Source of the DNA: Prescottella sp. R16
Lineage (GTDB): Bacteria > Actinomycetota > Actinomycetes > Mycobacteriales > Mycobacteriaceae
DNA length: 64,000 nt
Direction: 5' to 3'
NCBI RefSeq assembly: GCF_030656875.1
Contig: NZ_CP130943.1
Span: 1,302,001 to 1,366,000 of the forward strand
In this document: positions 53,822 through 63,848 of the stretch, piece after piece
Numbering within the stretch: the stretch's first letter is position 1
Layout: each line of letters starts with the position of its first letter
The notes under the pieces: model-generated
The model's input: only the letters and a program-made list of their open reading frames with translations
The model's database searches: none
What the model was told of the DNA's origin: nothing
Made by a program: the position numbers and the translations under genes

Positions 53822-54244
53822 ATGACCGCGCCGAGCCTGCCCGCCGACACCGAGACCGCCGGCACCCCGACCGCGACGGAGTCTCGTACGACGCTCGCGT
53901 TGCTCACGTTCGACGGCTTCCTGTGTGCCGTGCTGTCGGTGCTGTTCCTGCCCGCGTATCTCGGGACGACGCCGTTCCCGGTGGCGATCCTGGTGGCGGC
54001 CGTCGTGAATCTGCTGCTCGTGCTCGGTGCCCGCAAGTTCACCGACAATGCCCTCGCCGCGGCGGTACCCCTGTTCGGCTGGTTGTTCGGGTTCGGCGTG
54101 TGCATCCTCGGCGGCCCGGGGGGCGACGTCCTGGTGTTCGAGGACTGGCGCACCCTGCTGCTGTTCGTGGCCGCACTGCTGCCGGCGTGCCTGTACCTGT
54201 TCCGGGTGCGGCTCGAGTCGCTGACGGCGGCCGCGCGGGGGTGA
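53822..54244 (+). CDS. Membrane protein (Rv1171-like)
   Basis: 140 residues from ATG 53822. Four helices: LTFDGFLCAVLSVLFLPAYL, VAILVAAVVNLLLVLGA, AVPLFGWLFGFGVCIL and LLLFVAALLPACLYLF. By position between mshB and fbiC it corresponds to the conserved membrane protein Rv1171 of M. tuberculosis. The role is unknown. The gene is on the same strand as mshB but separated by the minus-strand gene. Confidence 0.8.
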   Translation: MTAPSLPADTETAGTPTATESRTTLALLTFDGFLCAVLSVLFLPAYLGTTPFPVAILVAAVVNLLLVLGARKFTDNALAAAVPLFGWLFGFGVCILGGPGGDVLVFEDWRTLLLFVAALLPACLYLFRVRLESLTAAARG

Positions 54245-54281
54245 GACTACTTCCCTGTCCGGTCGCGGAGTTGCGCTTGTC

Positions 54282-55172
54282 CTATCGGGGCAGTAGGCGG
54301 AGGACGGCTCGAAGGGCAGGGTTGGGGTCGTCGCGGTGCCATGCGGCGCGCAGGTCGACGTCGTCGGCCGCCGTATCCAGCGGCACGAAGACCACGTGCG
54401 GATCGGAGACGTTCCGGGCGACCGACGCCAGCGTCAGGTGACCCCCTACCTCGGCGCCGACGAGCGCCAGAGCCGTCTGTGTGTCCGGTGCGATCTGCAC
54501 GATGTCGGCGACGAATCCGTTGGCCTGCGCCATTTTCCGTAACCGGTCCGAGAGCACCGAGCCCTCGTGTGGTGGCAGGGAGACGAACGGTTCCCCGGCC
54601 AGTTGGTCCGCGGTCAGCCGTCGGGACTCCGCCAGACGGTGGCTGTCGGGGAGGGCCACGACGAGAGAGTCCCTCATCACCACCCGCGCGGACACCTCCG
54701 CGGGGATGGTGTCCCACCGTCCCAGTGCGATATCCGACTCGCCCTGCAGGAGTTTTTTCATCGCCGGCTGCGCGAAGTTCTGACTCGACAGTTCGAGTTG
54801 GATCCCGGGGCGCTGCGAACGCACCGTTCGGGCCAGCGTGGCGACCAGGGGGTGCGTCGAGACTCCCGCGAACGCGACGCGTACCAGGCCTGTCTCTCCT
54901 GCGTCCGCCGACCGTACGGATTCCTCTGCGCGCCGGATGGCGTCGACGGCTTCGCGGGCCGGGCCCACCAGTGCCCGGCCGCTCGACGTCAACTTCACCG
55001 ACCGGGTGCTTCGCTCGAACAGCACCGTCCCGAGTTCTCGTTCGAGGGCTTTGATCGTGCGACTGAGCGGTGGTTGCGTGATGTGCAGGCGGTCCGCGGC
55101 CCGCCCGAAGTGCAGTTCCTCTGCCACGGCGAGGAAGTATCGCAACTGCCCGACGTCCACCGGTCTCCTCAT
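54282..55172 (-). CDS. LysR-family regulator
   Basis: 296 residues. The N-terminal helix-turn-helix is QLRYFLAVAEELHFGRAADR and LHITQPPLSRTIKALEREL, standard for LysR. The effector domain contains VRVAFAGVSTHPLVATLA and SDIALGRWDTIPAEVSARVV. It is divergent from the acyl-CoA dehydrogenase operon across 74 bases, which hold a TATTG-N5-CAATA site. It probably controls that operon and itself. Confidence 0.92.
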   Translation of the reverse strand: MRRPVDVGQLRYFLAVAEELHFGRAADRLHITQPPLSRTIKALERELGTVLFERSTRSVKLTSSGRALVGPAREAVDAIRRAEESVRSADAGETGLVRVAFAGVSTHPLVATLARTVRSQRPGIQLELSSQNFAQPAMKKLLQGESDIALGRWDTIPAEVSARVVMRDSLVVALPDSHRLAESRRLTADQLAGEPFVSLPPHEGSVLSDRLRKMAQANGFVADIVQIAPDTQTALALVGAEVGGHLTLASVARNVSDPHVVFVPLDTAADDVDLRAAWHRDDPNPALRAVLRLLPR

Positions 55173-55179
55173 TATTCCT

Positions 55180-55194
55180 TATTGGGTATCAATA
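55180..55194. promoter_or_regulatory. LysR box TATTG-GGTAT-CAATA
   Basis: A perfect T-N11-A type palindrome, eight bases upstream of the LysR start and 52 bases before the acyl-CoA dehydrogenase start. Confidence 0.72.
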
Positions 55195-55246
55195 CGATGC
55201 AAACTAGATATTGGACTGATCATAATCTGGCAACGATCATGTTGTC

Positions 55247-56428
55247 ATGATCACACTCGGTTCCGATGTCTCCGAGGATGTTTTCGCCGACGTCCTCGAC
55301 CAGGTCCGCGGCTTCGTCCGCGACCGGGTCCTGCCCCGTGAACAGGAAATCGCCGACGCCGACGCGGTCCCCGAGGACATTCGCGCCGCCGCCGAGGACA
55401 TGGGGTTGTTCGGCTACGCCATCCCACAGCAGTGGGGCGGGCTCGGCCTGAACCTGGTCCAGGACGTGGAGCTGGCGATGGTGCTCGGCTACACCAGCCT
55501 GTCGCTCCGCTCGATGTTCGGCACCAACAACGGCATCGCAGGTCAGGTGCTGGTCGGTTTCGGTACCGACGAACAGAAGCGGGCATGGCTGGGACGGATC
55601 GCCTCGGGCGAGGTCGTTGCGTCGTTCGCGCTGACCGAGCCCGGCGCCGGGTCGAATCCTGCGGGGCTGCGCACCACGGCCGTCCGGGACGGCGACGACT
55701 GGGTGATCACCGGTGACAAGCGATTCATCACCAATGCTCCGATCGCGGACCTGTTCATGGTGTTCGCCCGCACCCGCCCGGCCGGGGAGGACGGAGCCGG
55801 TATCGCTGTCTTCCTCGTTCCGGCCGCCACCGACGGTGTCACGGTCGGTGCGAAGGACCGCAAGATGGGGCAGGAAGGCTCCTGGACCGCTGACGTGCGC
55901 TTCGACGGCGTGCGGGTACCGGCAGCCTCGCTCGTGGGCGGCAGCGAGGCCGTCGGCTACCGGGCGGCGCTGACCTCGCTCGCACGCGGGCGGGTGCACA
56001 TCGCGGCGCTGGCGGTGGGACAGGCGCAGCGGGCGCTCGACGAATCCGTCGCCTACGCAGCCGAGGTCACCCAGGGCGGCACGCCCATCGGCGACTTCCA
56101 GCTGGTCCAGGCGATGATCGCCGACCAGCAAACCGGTGTGATGGCCGGCCGTGCCCTGGTGCGCGATGCGGCGCGGGCGTGGGAGGAGAACACCGATCGT
56201 CGGATCGCGCCGTCGGTGGCCAAGCTCTTCTGCACCGAGATGGTCGGCAAGGTCGCCGACCTGGCCGTCCAGATCCACGGAGGCAGCGGCTACATGCGCG
56301 ATGTCCCCGTCGAACGAATCTATCGGGACGTGCGCTTGCTCCGACTGTACGAGGGCACCAGCGAGATCCAACGCCTGATCATCGGAGGCGGTGTCGTCAA
56401 GGAGGCGAAGAACCGGATGTCGCGATGA
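55247..56428 (+). CDS. Acyl-CoA dehydrogenase
   Basis: 393 residues from ATG 55247, with no obvious ribosome site. FAD-binding and substrate motifs: [20 protein letters not shown] and [14 protein letters not shown]. The catalytic base Glu is in [15 protein letters not shown] at the usual C-terminal place. It introduces the alpha-beta double bond in an acyl-CoA. It starts a set with an SDR, a MaoC hydratase and a second SDR, which together would suffice for part of a beta-oxidation-like cycle. The chain type is unknown. Confidence 0.93.
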   Translation: MITLGSDVSEDVFADVLDQVRGFVRDRVLPREQEIADADAVPEDIRAAAEDMGLFGYAIPQQWGGLGLNLVQDVELAMVLGYTSLSLRSMFGTNNGIAGQVLVGFGTDEQKRAWLGRIASGEVVASFALTEPGAGSNPAGLRTTAVRDGDDWVITGDKRFITNAPIADLFMVFARTRPAGEDGAGIAVFLVPAATDGVTVGAKDRKMGQEGSWTADVRFDGVRVPAASLVGGSEAVGYRAALTSLARGRVHIAALAVGQAQRALDESVAYAAEVTQGGTPIGDFQLVQAMIADQQTGVMAGRALVRDAARAWEENTDRRIAPSVAKLFCTEMVGKVADLAVQIHGGSGYMRDVPVERIYRDVRLLRLYEGTSEIQRLIIGGGVVKEAKNRMSR

Positions 56429-56529
56429 ATCCGCTCGCCGATCCGGCACCGACGACGTCGACGGGTCGATCCGGGTCGGCACCCACACCCCACCGGAAGA
56501 ACGATCACGCACAGAAGACGAGGACCACG

Positions 56530-57258
56530 ATGCTCGAAGGACACACCGCCGTAATCACCGGAGCGGCACAGGGAATCGGGCTTGCGATCGCCCGTACGTT
56601 CGCCGAGCACGGTGCCAACATCGTCATCGGCGACCTCGACCGTGCGAAAGCCGAGGAGGCTGCGGCATCGTTGCCGACTCCCGCCGTCGGACTCCACTGC
56701 GACGTCACCTCCGAGGCCGACGTCGCCGGGCTGCTGTCCGCGGCGGTCGACTCGTTCGGCTCACTCGACGTGATGGTCAACAACGCCGGTATCACCCGCG
56801 ACGCCACCATGCGCACGATGACCGAGCAGCAGTTCGACGACGTCGTCCAGGTTCATCTCCGCGGTTGCTGGAACGGAACTCGTCTGGCCGCGAACATCAT
56901 GCGTACGTCGGGTGGGGGATCGATCATCAACCTGTCGTCGATCTCCGGGAAGGTCGGCTTCATCGGCCAGACCAACTATTCGGCGGCCAAGGCCGGCGTC
57001 GTCGGCCTCTCCAAAGCGGCCGCCAAGGAGGTGGCCCACCTCGGTGTGCGAGTGAACGTCGTCCAGCCCGGACTCATCCGAACTGCGATGACCGAGGCGA
57101 TGCCCGCGAAGGTCTGGGACCAGAAGCTGTCCGAGGTGCCGATGCAGCGGGCCGGTGAGCCCGAAGAGGTCGCATCGGTCGCGCTCTTCTACGCCTCGAA
57201 GCTGTCCTCCTACATGACCGGCACCGTCGCCGAGGTCACCGGCGGCCGCTACATGTAG
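56530..57258 (+). CDS. FabG-like short-chain dehydrogenase
   Basis: 242 residues from ATG 56530. The cofactor motif is [20 protein letters not shown], with [11 protein letters not shown]; the catalytic Ser is in [10 protein letters not shown] and Tyr-Lys in TNYSAAKAG. FabG-type enzymes interconvert 3-oxoacyl and 3-hydroxyacyl thioesters. It lies 101 bases after the acyl-CoA dehydrogenase and 71 before the MaoC gene, in the same direction. Confidence 0.92.
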   Translation: MLEGHTAVITGAAQGIGLAIARTFAEHGANIVIGDLDRAKAEEAAASLPTPAVGLHCDVTSEADVAGLLSAAVDSFGSLDVMVNNAGITRDATMRTMTEQQFDDVVQVHLRGCWNGTRLAANIMRTSGGGSIINLSSISGKVGFIGQTNYSAAKAGVVGLSKAAAKEVAHLGVRVNVVQPGLIRTAMTEAMPAKVWDQKLSEVPMQRAGEPEEVASVALFYASKLSSYMTGTVAEVTGGRYM

Positions 57259-57329
57259 CCACGGCAGCACAGCAGGTGAGGAACCGGCACGAAATCGGCA
57301 GCGGAACATAGGAAAGGTGGACCACAGTC

Positions 57330-57788
57330 ATGACCGTACTGACTTTCGACACTCCCGACGAGGTGCACAACCAGCTGGGAAGGGTGATCGGACCGGGCCC
57401 CTGGCTCACGATCGATCAGGCCAGGATCGATACCTTCGCCGAGGCCACAGGGGATCACCAGTGGATCCACACCGATCCGGAACGGGCCGCGTCCGGCCCC
57501 TACGGAACGACGATCGCACACGGGTATCTGACCCTCTCGCTGCTACCGGTGCTGGCCGCCGACCTCTACACCTTCGCGTTCGGGTCGGCACGAGTGAACT
57601 ACGGCTGCAACAAGGTTCGCTACCCGAGCCCGGTGCCTGTCGGCTCCCGCATCAGGGCGGCAGCGAAGCCGGTGACGTGCTCCACGACCCCCAAGGGGAC
57701 GCTGGTCACCGTCGAATTCACGGTGGAAGTCGAGGGGAGCACCGTGCCGGCGTTGGTCGCCGAGACCGTGGCGCTCGTCGCGGCGTGA
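57330..57788 (+). CDS. MaoC-like enoyl-CoA hydratase
   Basis: 152 residues from ATG 57330. The hydratase-2 signature is TFAEATGDHQWIHTDPERA followed by GPYGTTIAHGYLTLSLLP, with the catalytic Asp and His present. A single hot-dog domain, so it should act as a dimer (R-specific enoyl-CoA hydratase). Between two SDR genes, it supplies the hydration step of the set. Confidence 0.93.
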   Translation: MTVLTFDTPDEVHNQLGRVIGPGPWLTIDQARIDTFAEATGDHQWIHTDPERAASGPYGTTIAHGYLTLSLLPVLAADLYTFAFGSARVNYGCNKVRYPSPVPVGSRIRAAAKPVTCSTTPKGTLVTVEFTVEVEGSTVPALVAETVALVAA

Positions 57789-57840
57789 CCCGGCGGCCCC
57801 GGACGCTACCTGCAGAGAAGAAGTGAAGAAAGGAACGAAC

Positions 57841-58599
57841 ATGATTCAGGAACGTAGGACTGCGATCGTCACCGGTGGGGCGCGGGGGATCGGTGCTGCG
57901 GTGGCGGTGCGGCTCGCGTCGGACGGGTGTGCGGTCGCGGTGGTCGATCTCGACGAGTCTGCGTGTGCGGCGACGGTGTCCGCGATCGAGGCTGTCGGTG
58001 GTTCGGCGTTGGCGGTGGGTGCGGATGTCGGGGACGAGGCGTCGGTGGGGGCTGCGGTCGAGCGGATCGCGGCGGAGCTCGGGGCTCCGACGGTGTTGGT
58101 CAACAATGCGGGTGTCACTCGGGACAATCTTTTGTTCAAGATGACGGTCGAGGACTGGGATGCGGTGATGGACGTGCATCTTCGGGGGTCGTTCCTGATG
58201 ACTCGGGCGGCTCAGAAGTACATGGTGGAGGCCAGGTTCGGTCGTATCGTGAATCTGTCGAGTGTGTCGGCGTTGGGGAATCGTGGGCAGGTCAATTATT
58301 CGGCGGCGAAGGCGGGGTTGCAGGGGTTCACGAAGACCCTCGCGCTCGAGTTGGGTCGGTACGGGGTCACCGCGAACGCGATCGCGCCGGGTTTCATCGA
58401 GACCGAGATGACTGCTGCTACTGCTGCCCGGATGGGGGTGGACTTCGAGGAGTTCAAGAAGAGGGCGGCGTCGGAGATTCCGGTCGCGCGTGTGGGTCGG
58501 CCGGAGGACATCGCGAACATGACGTCGTTCTTCGTCGGTGAGGGTGCGGGCTTCGTGTCCGGTCAGGTCGTCTACGTCGCCGGCGGGCCCAGAGGTTGA
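57841..58599 (+). CDS. FabG-like short-chain dehydrogenase with shifted codon use
   Basis: 252 residues from ATG 57841 with GAAAGGAACGAAC before it. The cofactor motif is VTGGARGIGAAVAVRL with VVDLDE, NNAGVTRDNLLF follows, and the active site has NLSSVSALGNRG and [12 protein letters not shown]. Third positions use many more G and T endings (GCG, GTG, GGT, GGG) than neighbours, which favour C, so it may be a recent arrival. Likely 3-oxoacyl-CoA or ACP reductase activity. It ends the acyl-CoA dehydrogenase set. Confidence 0.9.
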   Translation: MIQERRTAIVTGGARGIGAAVAVRLASDGCAVAVVDLDESACAATVSAIEAVGGSALAVGADVGDEASVGAAVERIAAELGAPTVLVNNAGVTRDNLLFKMTVEDWDAVMDVHLRGSFLMTRAAQKYMVEARFGRIVNLSSVSALGNRGQVNYSAAKAGLQGFTKTLALELGRYGVTANAIAPGFIETEMTAATAARMGVDFEEFKKRAASEIPVARVGRPEDIANMTSFFVGEGAGFVSGQVVYVAGGPRG

Positions 58600-58665
58600 G
58601 CTGGACGACGATCGAAAAGTGCCGAACGAGCGTCCCTGCGGCCGTGACCGTGGGATGACTGTGTG

Positions 58666-58770
58666 AGCATCGCGCGTTCGTGATCGGCGCCGATGGCGTC
58701 GACAGCCTGCTGCGCCGGTCCGCACGACCTATGGTGGAAGGGACAGTCCGAGTCCGCTCGAACGGGAGGT
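58666..58770 (+). pseudogene. Possible flavin monooxygenase remnant
   Basis: Reading 58666-58770 in one frame gives HRAFVIGADGVDSLLRR, then SARPM and a stop. GADGxxSxxRR is the second flavin-binding (DG) motif of aromatic-ring hydroxylase-type monooxygenases. Nothing upstream supplies the rest of the protein, so if real it is a short relic. It is a single motif and could be chance. Confidence 0.3.
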
Positions 58771-58777
58771 GATCGTG

Positions 58778-58981
58778 ATGGTGTCGATCGATGCCGAGAA
58801 CATCGGCCCCGACGATGCGGCAGCCGAGACGTCCGTCGACGTTCCGGAGGCCGATCTGGTGGAGGAGGCGACGTCGGACGACGACGAGTCCCCACAGAAT
58901 GTTCCGCTCGAGGTGAATCCGGCGGACGCCGTCGAACAGCATCGGAGTGTCCCGGACGACGAGGACTACCCGCGCGGATAG
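58778..58981 (+). CDS. Small acidic protein
   Basis: 67 residues from ATG 58778 with GGGAGG eight bases upstream. Very rich in Asp, Glu and Val: ENIGPDDAAAETSVDVPEAD, ending VPDDEDYPRG. Similar short acidic proteins with a DDxDYP ending sit in mycolata genomes and are uncharacterised. Predicted disordered. It precedes fbiC by 58 bases and may be co-transcribed. Confidence 0.7.
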   Translation: MVSIDAENIGPDDAAAETSVDVPEADLVEEATSDDDESPQNVPLEVNPADAVEQHRSVPDDEDYPRG

Positions 58982-59039
58982 ACCGATTCGGTGAGACCCG
59001 CGGTGGCAGCGAGACCGGTCGGTGGCGCATGATCGTCGG

Positions 59040-61628
59040 GTGAGTCACTCGAGCGATGACACCGACCGGTCCACGATCCTGCCGAGTCCGCCGGTTCCCA
59101 CCGAGGCTCCGTCCGCGAGTGCGATGCGGCGGGTCCTGCGTCGGGCCCGGGACGGGGCGACGCTCAACGTCGACGAGGCCACCGTGCTGTTGCAGGCTCG
59201 TGGTACCGATCTCGAGGATCTGTGTGCGTCCGCGGCACGGGTGCGGGACGCCGGCCTCGAGGCGGCGGGCCGACCGAAGACGGTGTCGTATTCGCGGAAG
59301 GTGTTCGTGCCGATCACCCGGCTGTGCCGCGACAAGTGCCACTACTGCACGTTCGTCACGGTGCCCGGCAAGCTGCGGGCCGCCGGCCAGGGCATGTACC
59401 TCGAGCCCGACGAGATCCTCGACATCGCCCGCCGTGGTGCCGAATTGGGTTGCAAGGAGGCGTTGTTCACGCTCGGGGACCGGCCGGAGGATCGCTGGCC
59501 CGAAGCGAAGCAGTGGCTCGACGAGCGCGGCTACGACTCCACCCTCGACTACGTGCGGGCGATGGCGATCCGCGTCCTCGAGGAGACAGGGCTGCTGCCG
59601 CACCTCAACCCGGGTGTCATGAGCTGGGAGGAGATTTCCCGGCTCAAGCCGGTAGCACCGTCGATGGGCATGATGCTCGAGACGACGTCGACCCGCCTGT
59701 TCACCGACAAGGGCGAGTGCCACCACGGCAGTCCCGACAAGGATCCGGAGGTGCGTCTGCGCACCCTCACCGATGCGGGCCGGCTGTCGGTGCCGTTCAC
59801 GACCGGCATCCTCGTCGGGATCGGTGAAACCGTCCGGGAACGTGCCGAGTCGATTCTGGCGATCCGCAAGCTGCACAAGTCGTTCGGGCACGTGCAGGAG
59901 GTGATCGTGCAGAACTTCCGCGCCAAGCCGGACACTGCGATGCGCGACACCCCGGACGCGGATCTCGAGGAGTTTCTCGCCGCCGTCGCGGTGTCCCGTC
60001 TGCTGCTGGGGCCGGGCATGCGGATCCAGTCGCCGCCGAATCTGGTGTCGGAGGCCGAATGCCTGGCACTGATCGGGGCCGGTGTCGACGACTGGGGTGG
60101 CGTCTCGCCGCTCACCCCCGACCACGTCAATCCCGAACGCCCGTGGCCGAACCTCGAGGCCCTTGCTGCAGTCACCTCCGAGGCCGGGTACACGCTCGTC
60201 GAACGGACGGCCGCGCAGCCGCAGTACGTGCTGGCCGGGCACCCGTGGATCGATCCGCGGATCGGGGCGCACGTGCGGGCCCTCGCCGACCCGGACACCG
60301 GTCTGGCGCGGGACGGTGTGACGCCGGCGGGCCTGCCGTGGCAGGAACCGGACGAGGAGTGGGTGTCGTCGGGACGCGTCGACCTGAACACCGAGATCGA
60401 CACCGACGGCCGCAACACCGACACCCGCTCGGATCTGGGCAGCGCGTTCGGCGACTGGGAGACCGTGCGCGAGCAGGTCCTCGAACTGGACCGCGCCGCA
60501 CCCACCCGCGTCGACACCGACGTCCTGTCCGCGCTGCGCAGCGCCGAACGCGACCCGGCAGGTCTGTCCGACGACGCCTACCTCGCCCTCGCGACCGCCG
60601 ACGGGGACGGTCTCGAGGCCGTCGTCGCGCTCGCCGACGCGCTACGCAAGGACGCCGTCGGAGACGACGTCACGTACGTGGTCAACCGGAACATCAACTT
60701 CACCAACATCTGCTACACCGGCTGCCGGTTCTGCGCGTTCGCGCAGCGCAAGGGCGACGCCGACGCGTTCACCCTGTCGGCCGAGGAAGTGGCCGACCGG
60801 GCCTGGGAGGCGCACGTCGCGGGCGCCACCGAGGTGTGCATGCAGGGCGGTATCGACCCCGAGCTGCCGGTCACCGGCTACGCCGATCTGGTGCGCGCGG
60901 TCAAGCGGCGGGTGCCGTCGATGCACGTGCACGCGTTCAGCCCGATGGAGATCGTCAACGGCGCGTCCCGCGGCGGGCAGAGCATCCACGACTGGCTCGT
61001 CGAACTGAAGGACGCCGGCCTCGACACCATCCCCGGCACGGCCGCCGAGATCCTCGACGACGAGGTCCGCTGGGTGCTCACCAAGGGCAAACTGCCGGCG
61101 TCGGCGTGGATCGACGTCGTCACCACCGCGCACCGGGTGGGCCTGCGATCGAGTTCGACGATGATGTACGGGCACGTCGACCGGCCCGAGCACTGGGTGG
61201 GGCATCTGCGGGTGCTCCGTGGAATCCAGGACGAGACAGGCGGTTTCACCGAGTTCGTGTTGCTGCCGTTCGTGCACCAGAGTGCGCCGCTGTATCTGGC
61301 GGGGGCGTCGCGTCCCGGTCCGACGCAGCGCGACAACCGGGCCGCGCACGCGCTCGCCCGGATCATGCTGCACGGGCGGATCGCCAACATCCAGACCAGT
61401 TGGGTCAAGCTGGGCGTCGCCGGAACGCAGGCGATGCTGCAGGGCGGCGCCAACGACCTCGGCGGCACCCTGATGGAGGAGACCATCTCCCGGATGGCCG
61501 GATCGCAGCACGGGTCGGAGAAGACGGTCGCGGAACTGCGGGCCATCGCCGACGGCATCGGCCGCCCCGCCCGCGAACGGTTCACGAACTACACGCTGCG
61601 CGACGGAGCCCCGATCCCGGTGCTCTGA
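59040..61628 (+). CDS. fbiC: FO synthase FbiC (CofG-CofH fusion)
   Basis: 862 residues from GTG 59040. Two radical SAM domains: the first has [11 protein letters not shown] near residue 96 (CofG part), the second [16 protein letters not shown] near 558 (CofH part). It makes 7,8-didemethyl-8-hydroxy-5-deazariboflavin from a ribityl-pyrimidine precursor and tyrosine, the deazaflavin core of coenzyme F420. Fusion of the two halves is the actinobacterial form. An upstream in-frame GTG at 59022 is possible. Confidence 0.96.
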   Translation: MSHSSDDTDRSTILPSPPVPTEAPSASAMRRVLRRARDGATLNVDEATVLLQARGTDLEDLCASAARVRDAGLEAAGRPKTVSYSRKVFVPITRLCRDKCHYCTFVTVPGKLRAAGQGMYLEPDEILDIARRGAELGCKEALFTLGDRPEDRWPEAKQWLDERGYDSTLDYVRAMAIRVLEETGLLPHLNPGVMSWEEISRLKPVAPSMGMMLETTSTRLFTDKGECHHGSPDKDPEVRLRTLTDAGRLSVPFTTGILVGIGETVRERAESILAIRKLHKSFGHVQEVIVQNFRAKPDTAMRDTPDADLEEFLAAVAVSRLLLGPGMRIQSPPNLVSEAECLALIGAGVDDWGGVSPLTPDHVNPERPWPNLEALAAVTSEAGYTLVERTAAQPQYVLAGHPWIDPRIGAHVRALADPDTGLARDGVTPAGLPWQEPDEEWVSSGRVDLNTEIDTDGRNTDTRSDLGSAFGDWETVREQVLELDRAAPTRVDTDVLSALRSAERDPAGLSDDAYLALATADGDGLEAVVALADALRKDAVGDDVTYVVNRNINFTNICYTGCRFCAFAQRKGDADAFTLSAEEVADRAWEAHVAGATEVCMQGGIDPELPVTGYADLVRAVKRRVPSMHVHAFSPMEIVNGASRGGQSIHDWLVELKDAGLDTIPGTAAEILDDEVRWVLTKGKLPASAWIDVVTTAHRVGLRSSSTMMYGHVDRPEHWVGHLRVLRGIQDETGGFTEFVLLPFVHQSAPLYLAGASRPGPTQRDNRAAHALARIMLHGRIANIQTSWVKLGVAGTQAMLQGGANDLGGTLMEETISRMAGSQHGSEKTVAELRAIADGIGRPARERFTNYTLRDGAPIPVL

Positions 61629-61632
61629 GCGG

Positions 61633-62688
61633 TCAGTTCACCAGCAGGACGCCGGCCAGGGCGATCGCCGCGACCCAGACGGTGGATGCGGCCGCGAGGA
61701 CGAGTGGCCGGGCGCCCACCTTCCGGATGGTGGCGATGTGCACCCCGGTCCCCAGGGCGAACATCGCCGCCGTCAGCAGCGCGGTCTGGGCGAACTTGGC
61801 GATGTCCAGGACGACATCGGGCAGGACCCCGGTCGAGCGCAGTGCGGCGCATGCGAGGAACGCGACGACGAACAGCGGGACGAGCGGGGGAAGTGTCCCC
61901 GCGTTCGCGCCCTCGGGTGCCCGCCGGCGCTGGTACACACTGATCGCCGTCATCACGGGCGCGAGCATCACCACGCGCGCCAGTTTCACGACGGCCGCCA
62001 CCGCCAGCGCCCCGCCACCGATCACACCGCCGGCCGCGATCACCTGGGCCACCTCGTGGATGCTGCCGCCCGCCCACATGCCGGCGACGGTGTCGTCGAG
62101 ACCGAGCAGCGACGCCAGCAGGGGAACGACGGGAATCATCAGCGTGCCGAAGATGACGACGAGCGCGACGGCCGTCAGCACCTCCTCTTCCTCGGCGTCG
62201 ACCACGCCGTCCACGGCTGCCACGGCCGCGGCACCGCAGATCGAGAACCCGCACGCGATCAACAGCCGCTGCGTCCACGACAGGCCGAGGAGCCGGCCGG
62301 CGAACAGGGTGCCGGCGATGCCCAGAACCACGATCGCGACGACCACCGCGATCACACCCCAGCCCAGGCCCAGGATGTCGCTGAACATCAACTGCAGGCC
62401 CAGCAGGGCGATGCCGACGCGCAGCAGCTTCTTCGACGAGAACGTCAGCCCGGGGCGACATCGGGCGGGAAGGTGTACGACGTTCGCGGCGACCGCGCCG
62501 AGCACGATCGCGATCAGCAGCGGGCTGACGGTCGGCAGAACCTGCCCGACACCCATCGCGACGGCGGTGGCCACGACGGCGACCGCAAGTCCCGGCAACA
62601 GCGGCGCGACGACGTTCTGCACGCGTGACGGTGCACTGCCGATCGGGGTGCTCGGTCGTTCGGTCTGTTGGTCGATCTCGCTGCTCAT
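61633..62688 (-). CDS. YeiH-family putative sulfate exporter
   Basis: 351 residues from ATG 62688. About ten helices. Family landmarks: PARCRPGLTFSSKKLLRVGI, LLIACGFSICGAAAVAAVDG, and GMWAGGSIHEVAQVIAAGG. The UPF0324/YeiH family (PF03601) is predicted to export inorganic sulfur oxyanions or similar. It is divergent from a LysR regulator, the arrangement known for YeiH/YeiE. Sulfite from SsuD is a possible link but is distant on the map. Confidence 0.9.
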   Translation of the reverse strand: MSSEIDQQTERPSTPIGSAPSRVQNVVAPLLPGLAVAVVATAVAMGVGQVLPTVSPLLIAIVLGAVAANVVHLPARCRPGLTFSSKKLLRVGIALLGLQLMFSDILGLGWGVIAVVVAIVVLGIAGTLFAGRLLGLSWTQRLLIACGFSICGAAAVAAVDGVVDAEEEEVLTAVALVVIFGTLMIPVVPLLASLLGLDDTVAGMWAGGSIHEVAQVIAAGGVIGGGALAVAAVVKLARVVMLAPVMTAISVYQRRRAPEGANAGTLPPLVPLFVVAFLACAALRSTGVLPDVVLDIAKFAQTALLTAAMFALGTGVHIATIRKVGARPLVLAAASTVWVAAIALAGVLLVN

Positions 62689-62745
62689 GGAATCCAGCTT
62701 CGGCTGCGAGACGCCGTGCGAGTAGACCCCGGATCGACATGGGGG

Positions 62746-62762
62746 CATATGAAATCGATATG
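62746..62762. promoter_or_regulatory. LysR-type site CATAT-N7-ATATG
   Basis: An inverted repeat with 5-bp arms in the 102-base divergent gap between the YeiH and LysR genes. Confidence 0.55.
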
Positions 62763-62790
62763 AGTGATACTCGGGACATATACTGCGCGC

Positions 62791-63720
62791 ATGGCCGGAC
62801 GCTGGCCCGATCTGGGCGTACTCGAGTTGATCGTCGGAGTGGACGATCACGGAAGTCTCAGCGCCGCAGCACGTCAGGCGGGTATCGCGCAACCGAACGC
62901 GAGCCGCGCCATCCGGCAGATCGAGCGCCAGTTCGGCACGACACTGCTGCAGCGCCGCCCGACCGGTTCCACCCTCACCCCCGAGGGCACCGTCGTCGCG
63001 CACTGGGCGCGGCGGGTCCTGTCCGAGGCCGGGCACCTGCTCGACGTCGCCGAAGGGTTGCGGACCGAACGCGTCGCACAGTTGCGGGTGGGGGCCAGCA
63101 TGACCGTCGCCGACCATCTCGTGCCGGGCTGGCTGGGACGCTTCCGCAGCCGGTACCCGCAGGTGTCCCTGCACCTGCAGGTACTCAACTCCACCCAGGT
63201 GTACGACCGGCTGGCGACCGGTGCCTGCGACATCGGGTTCGTCGAATCGCCGACGGTGCCCACGACGCTCGGGATGACGACGCAACGGTCGCTGCACAGC
63301 GTGACCGTCGCGCGGGACCGGCTCGTCGTCGTCGTGCATCCGGAGCATCCGTGGGCCCGCCGCCGCAAACGCTTGACGGTGGCGGAACTGGCGGCGACCC
63401 CGCTCGTGGTGCGCGAGCCGGGATCGGGCACCCGCACCACACTCGACGTGGCGCTCCAGGAGTACGACGCCGTCCCGCCACTCCTGGAACTGGGCAGCGC
63501 GGCCGCGATCCGGACCAGCGTCGTCGCCGGCATCGGCCCCGCTGTGATGAGCACCCTCGCCGTCGAGGAACAGATCCGCAGCGGCGAACTGAAGATGATC
63601 GACGTCGAGGGCCTCACGCTCGACCGGCGCCTGCGCGCGGTGTGGTGCGGGCGGCGGGAACTCGGCGGTCTCGCCGGTGAACTCGTGCGGATGGTACGTC
63701 GCGAGCGCGGGGACGACTGA
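62791..63720 (+). CDS. LysR-family regulator (YeiE/CysB-like position)
   Basis: 309 residues from ATG 62791. The N-terminal domain is LELIVGVDDHGSLSAAARQA and GIAQPNASRAIRQIERQF, and the effector domain has LRVGASMTVADHLVPGW and TPLVVREPGSGTRTTLDVAL, typical of the CbbR/YeiE branch. It likely controls the divergent YeiH gene. An earlier in-frame start at 62764 overlaps the operator and is less likely. Confidence 0.92.
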   Translation: MAGRWPDLGVLELIVGVDDHGSLSAAARQAGIAQPNASRAIRQIERQFGTTLLQRRPTGSTLTPEGTVVAHWARRVLSEAGHLLDVAEGLRTERVAQLRVGASMTVADHLVPGWLGRFRSRYPQVSLHLQVLNSTQVYDRLATGACDIGFVESPTVPTTLGMTTQRSLHSVTVARDRLVVVVHPEHPWARRRKRLTVAELAATPLVVREPGSGTRTTLDVALQEYDAVPPLLELGSAAAIRTSVVAGIGPAVMSTLAVEEQIRSGELKMIDVEGLTLDRRLRAVWCGRRELGGLAGELVRMVRRERGDD

Positions 63721-63848
63721 CCCGGTACGGAACGGACCGTAGGGCACCCTAACCTGGTGGAGGGATCGCGGGCGCTTCATACTGGTTGTTCCGCATGTCG
63801 CCGGGTGTCCACACCCGGCGGTCGCCCAGAAAGGCAGGGAGCGCAGCA

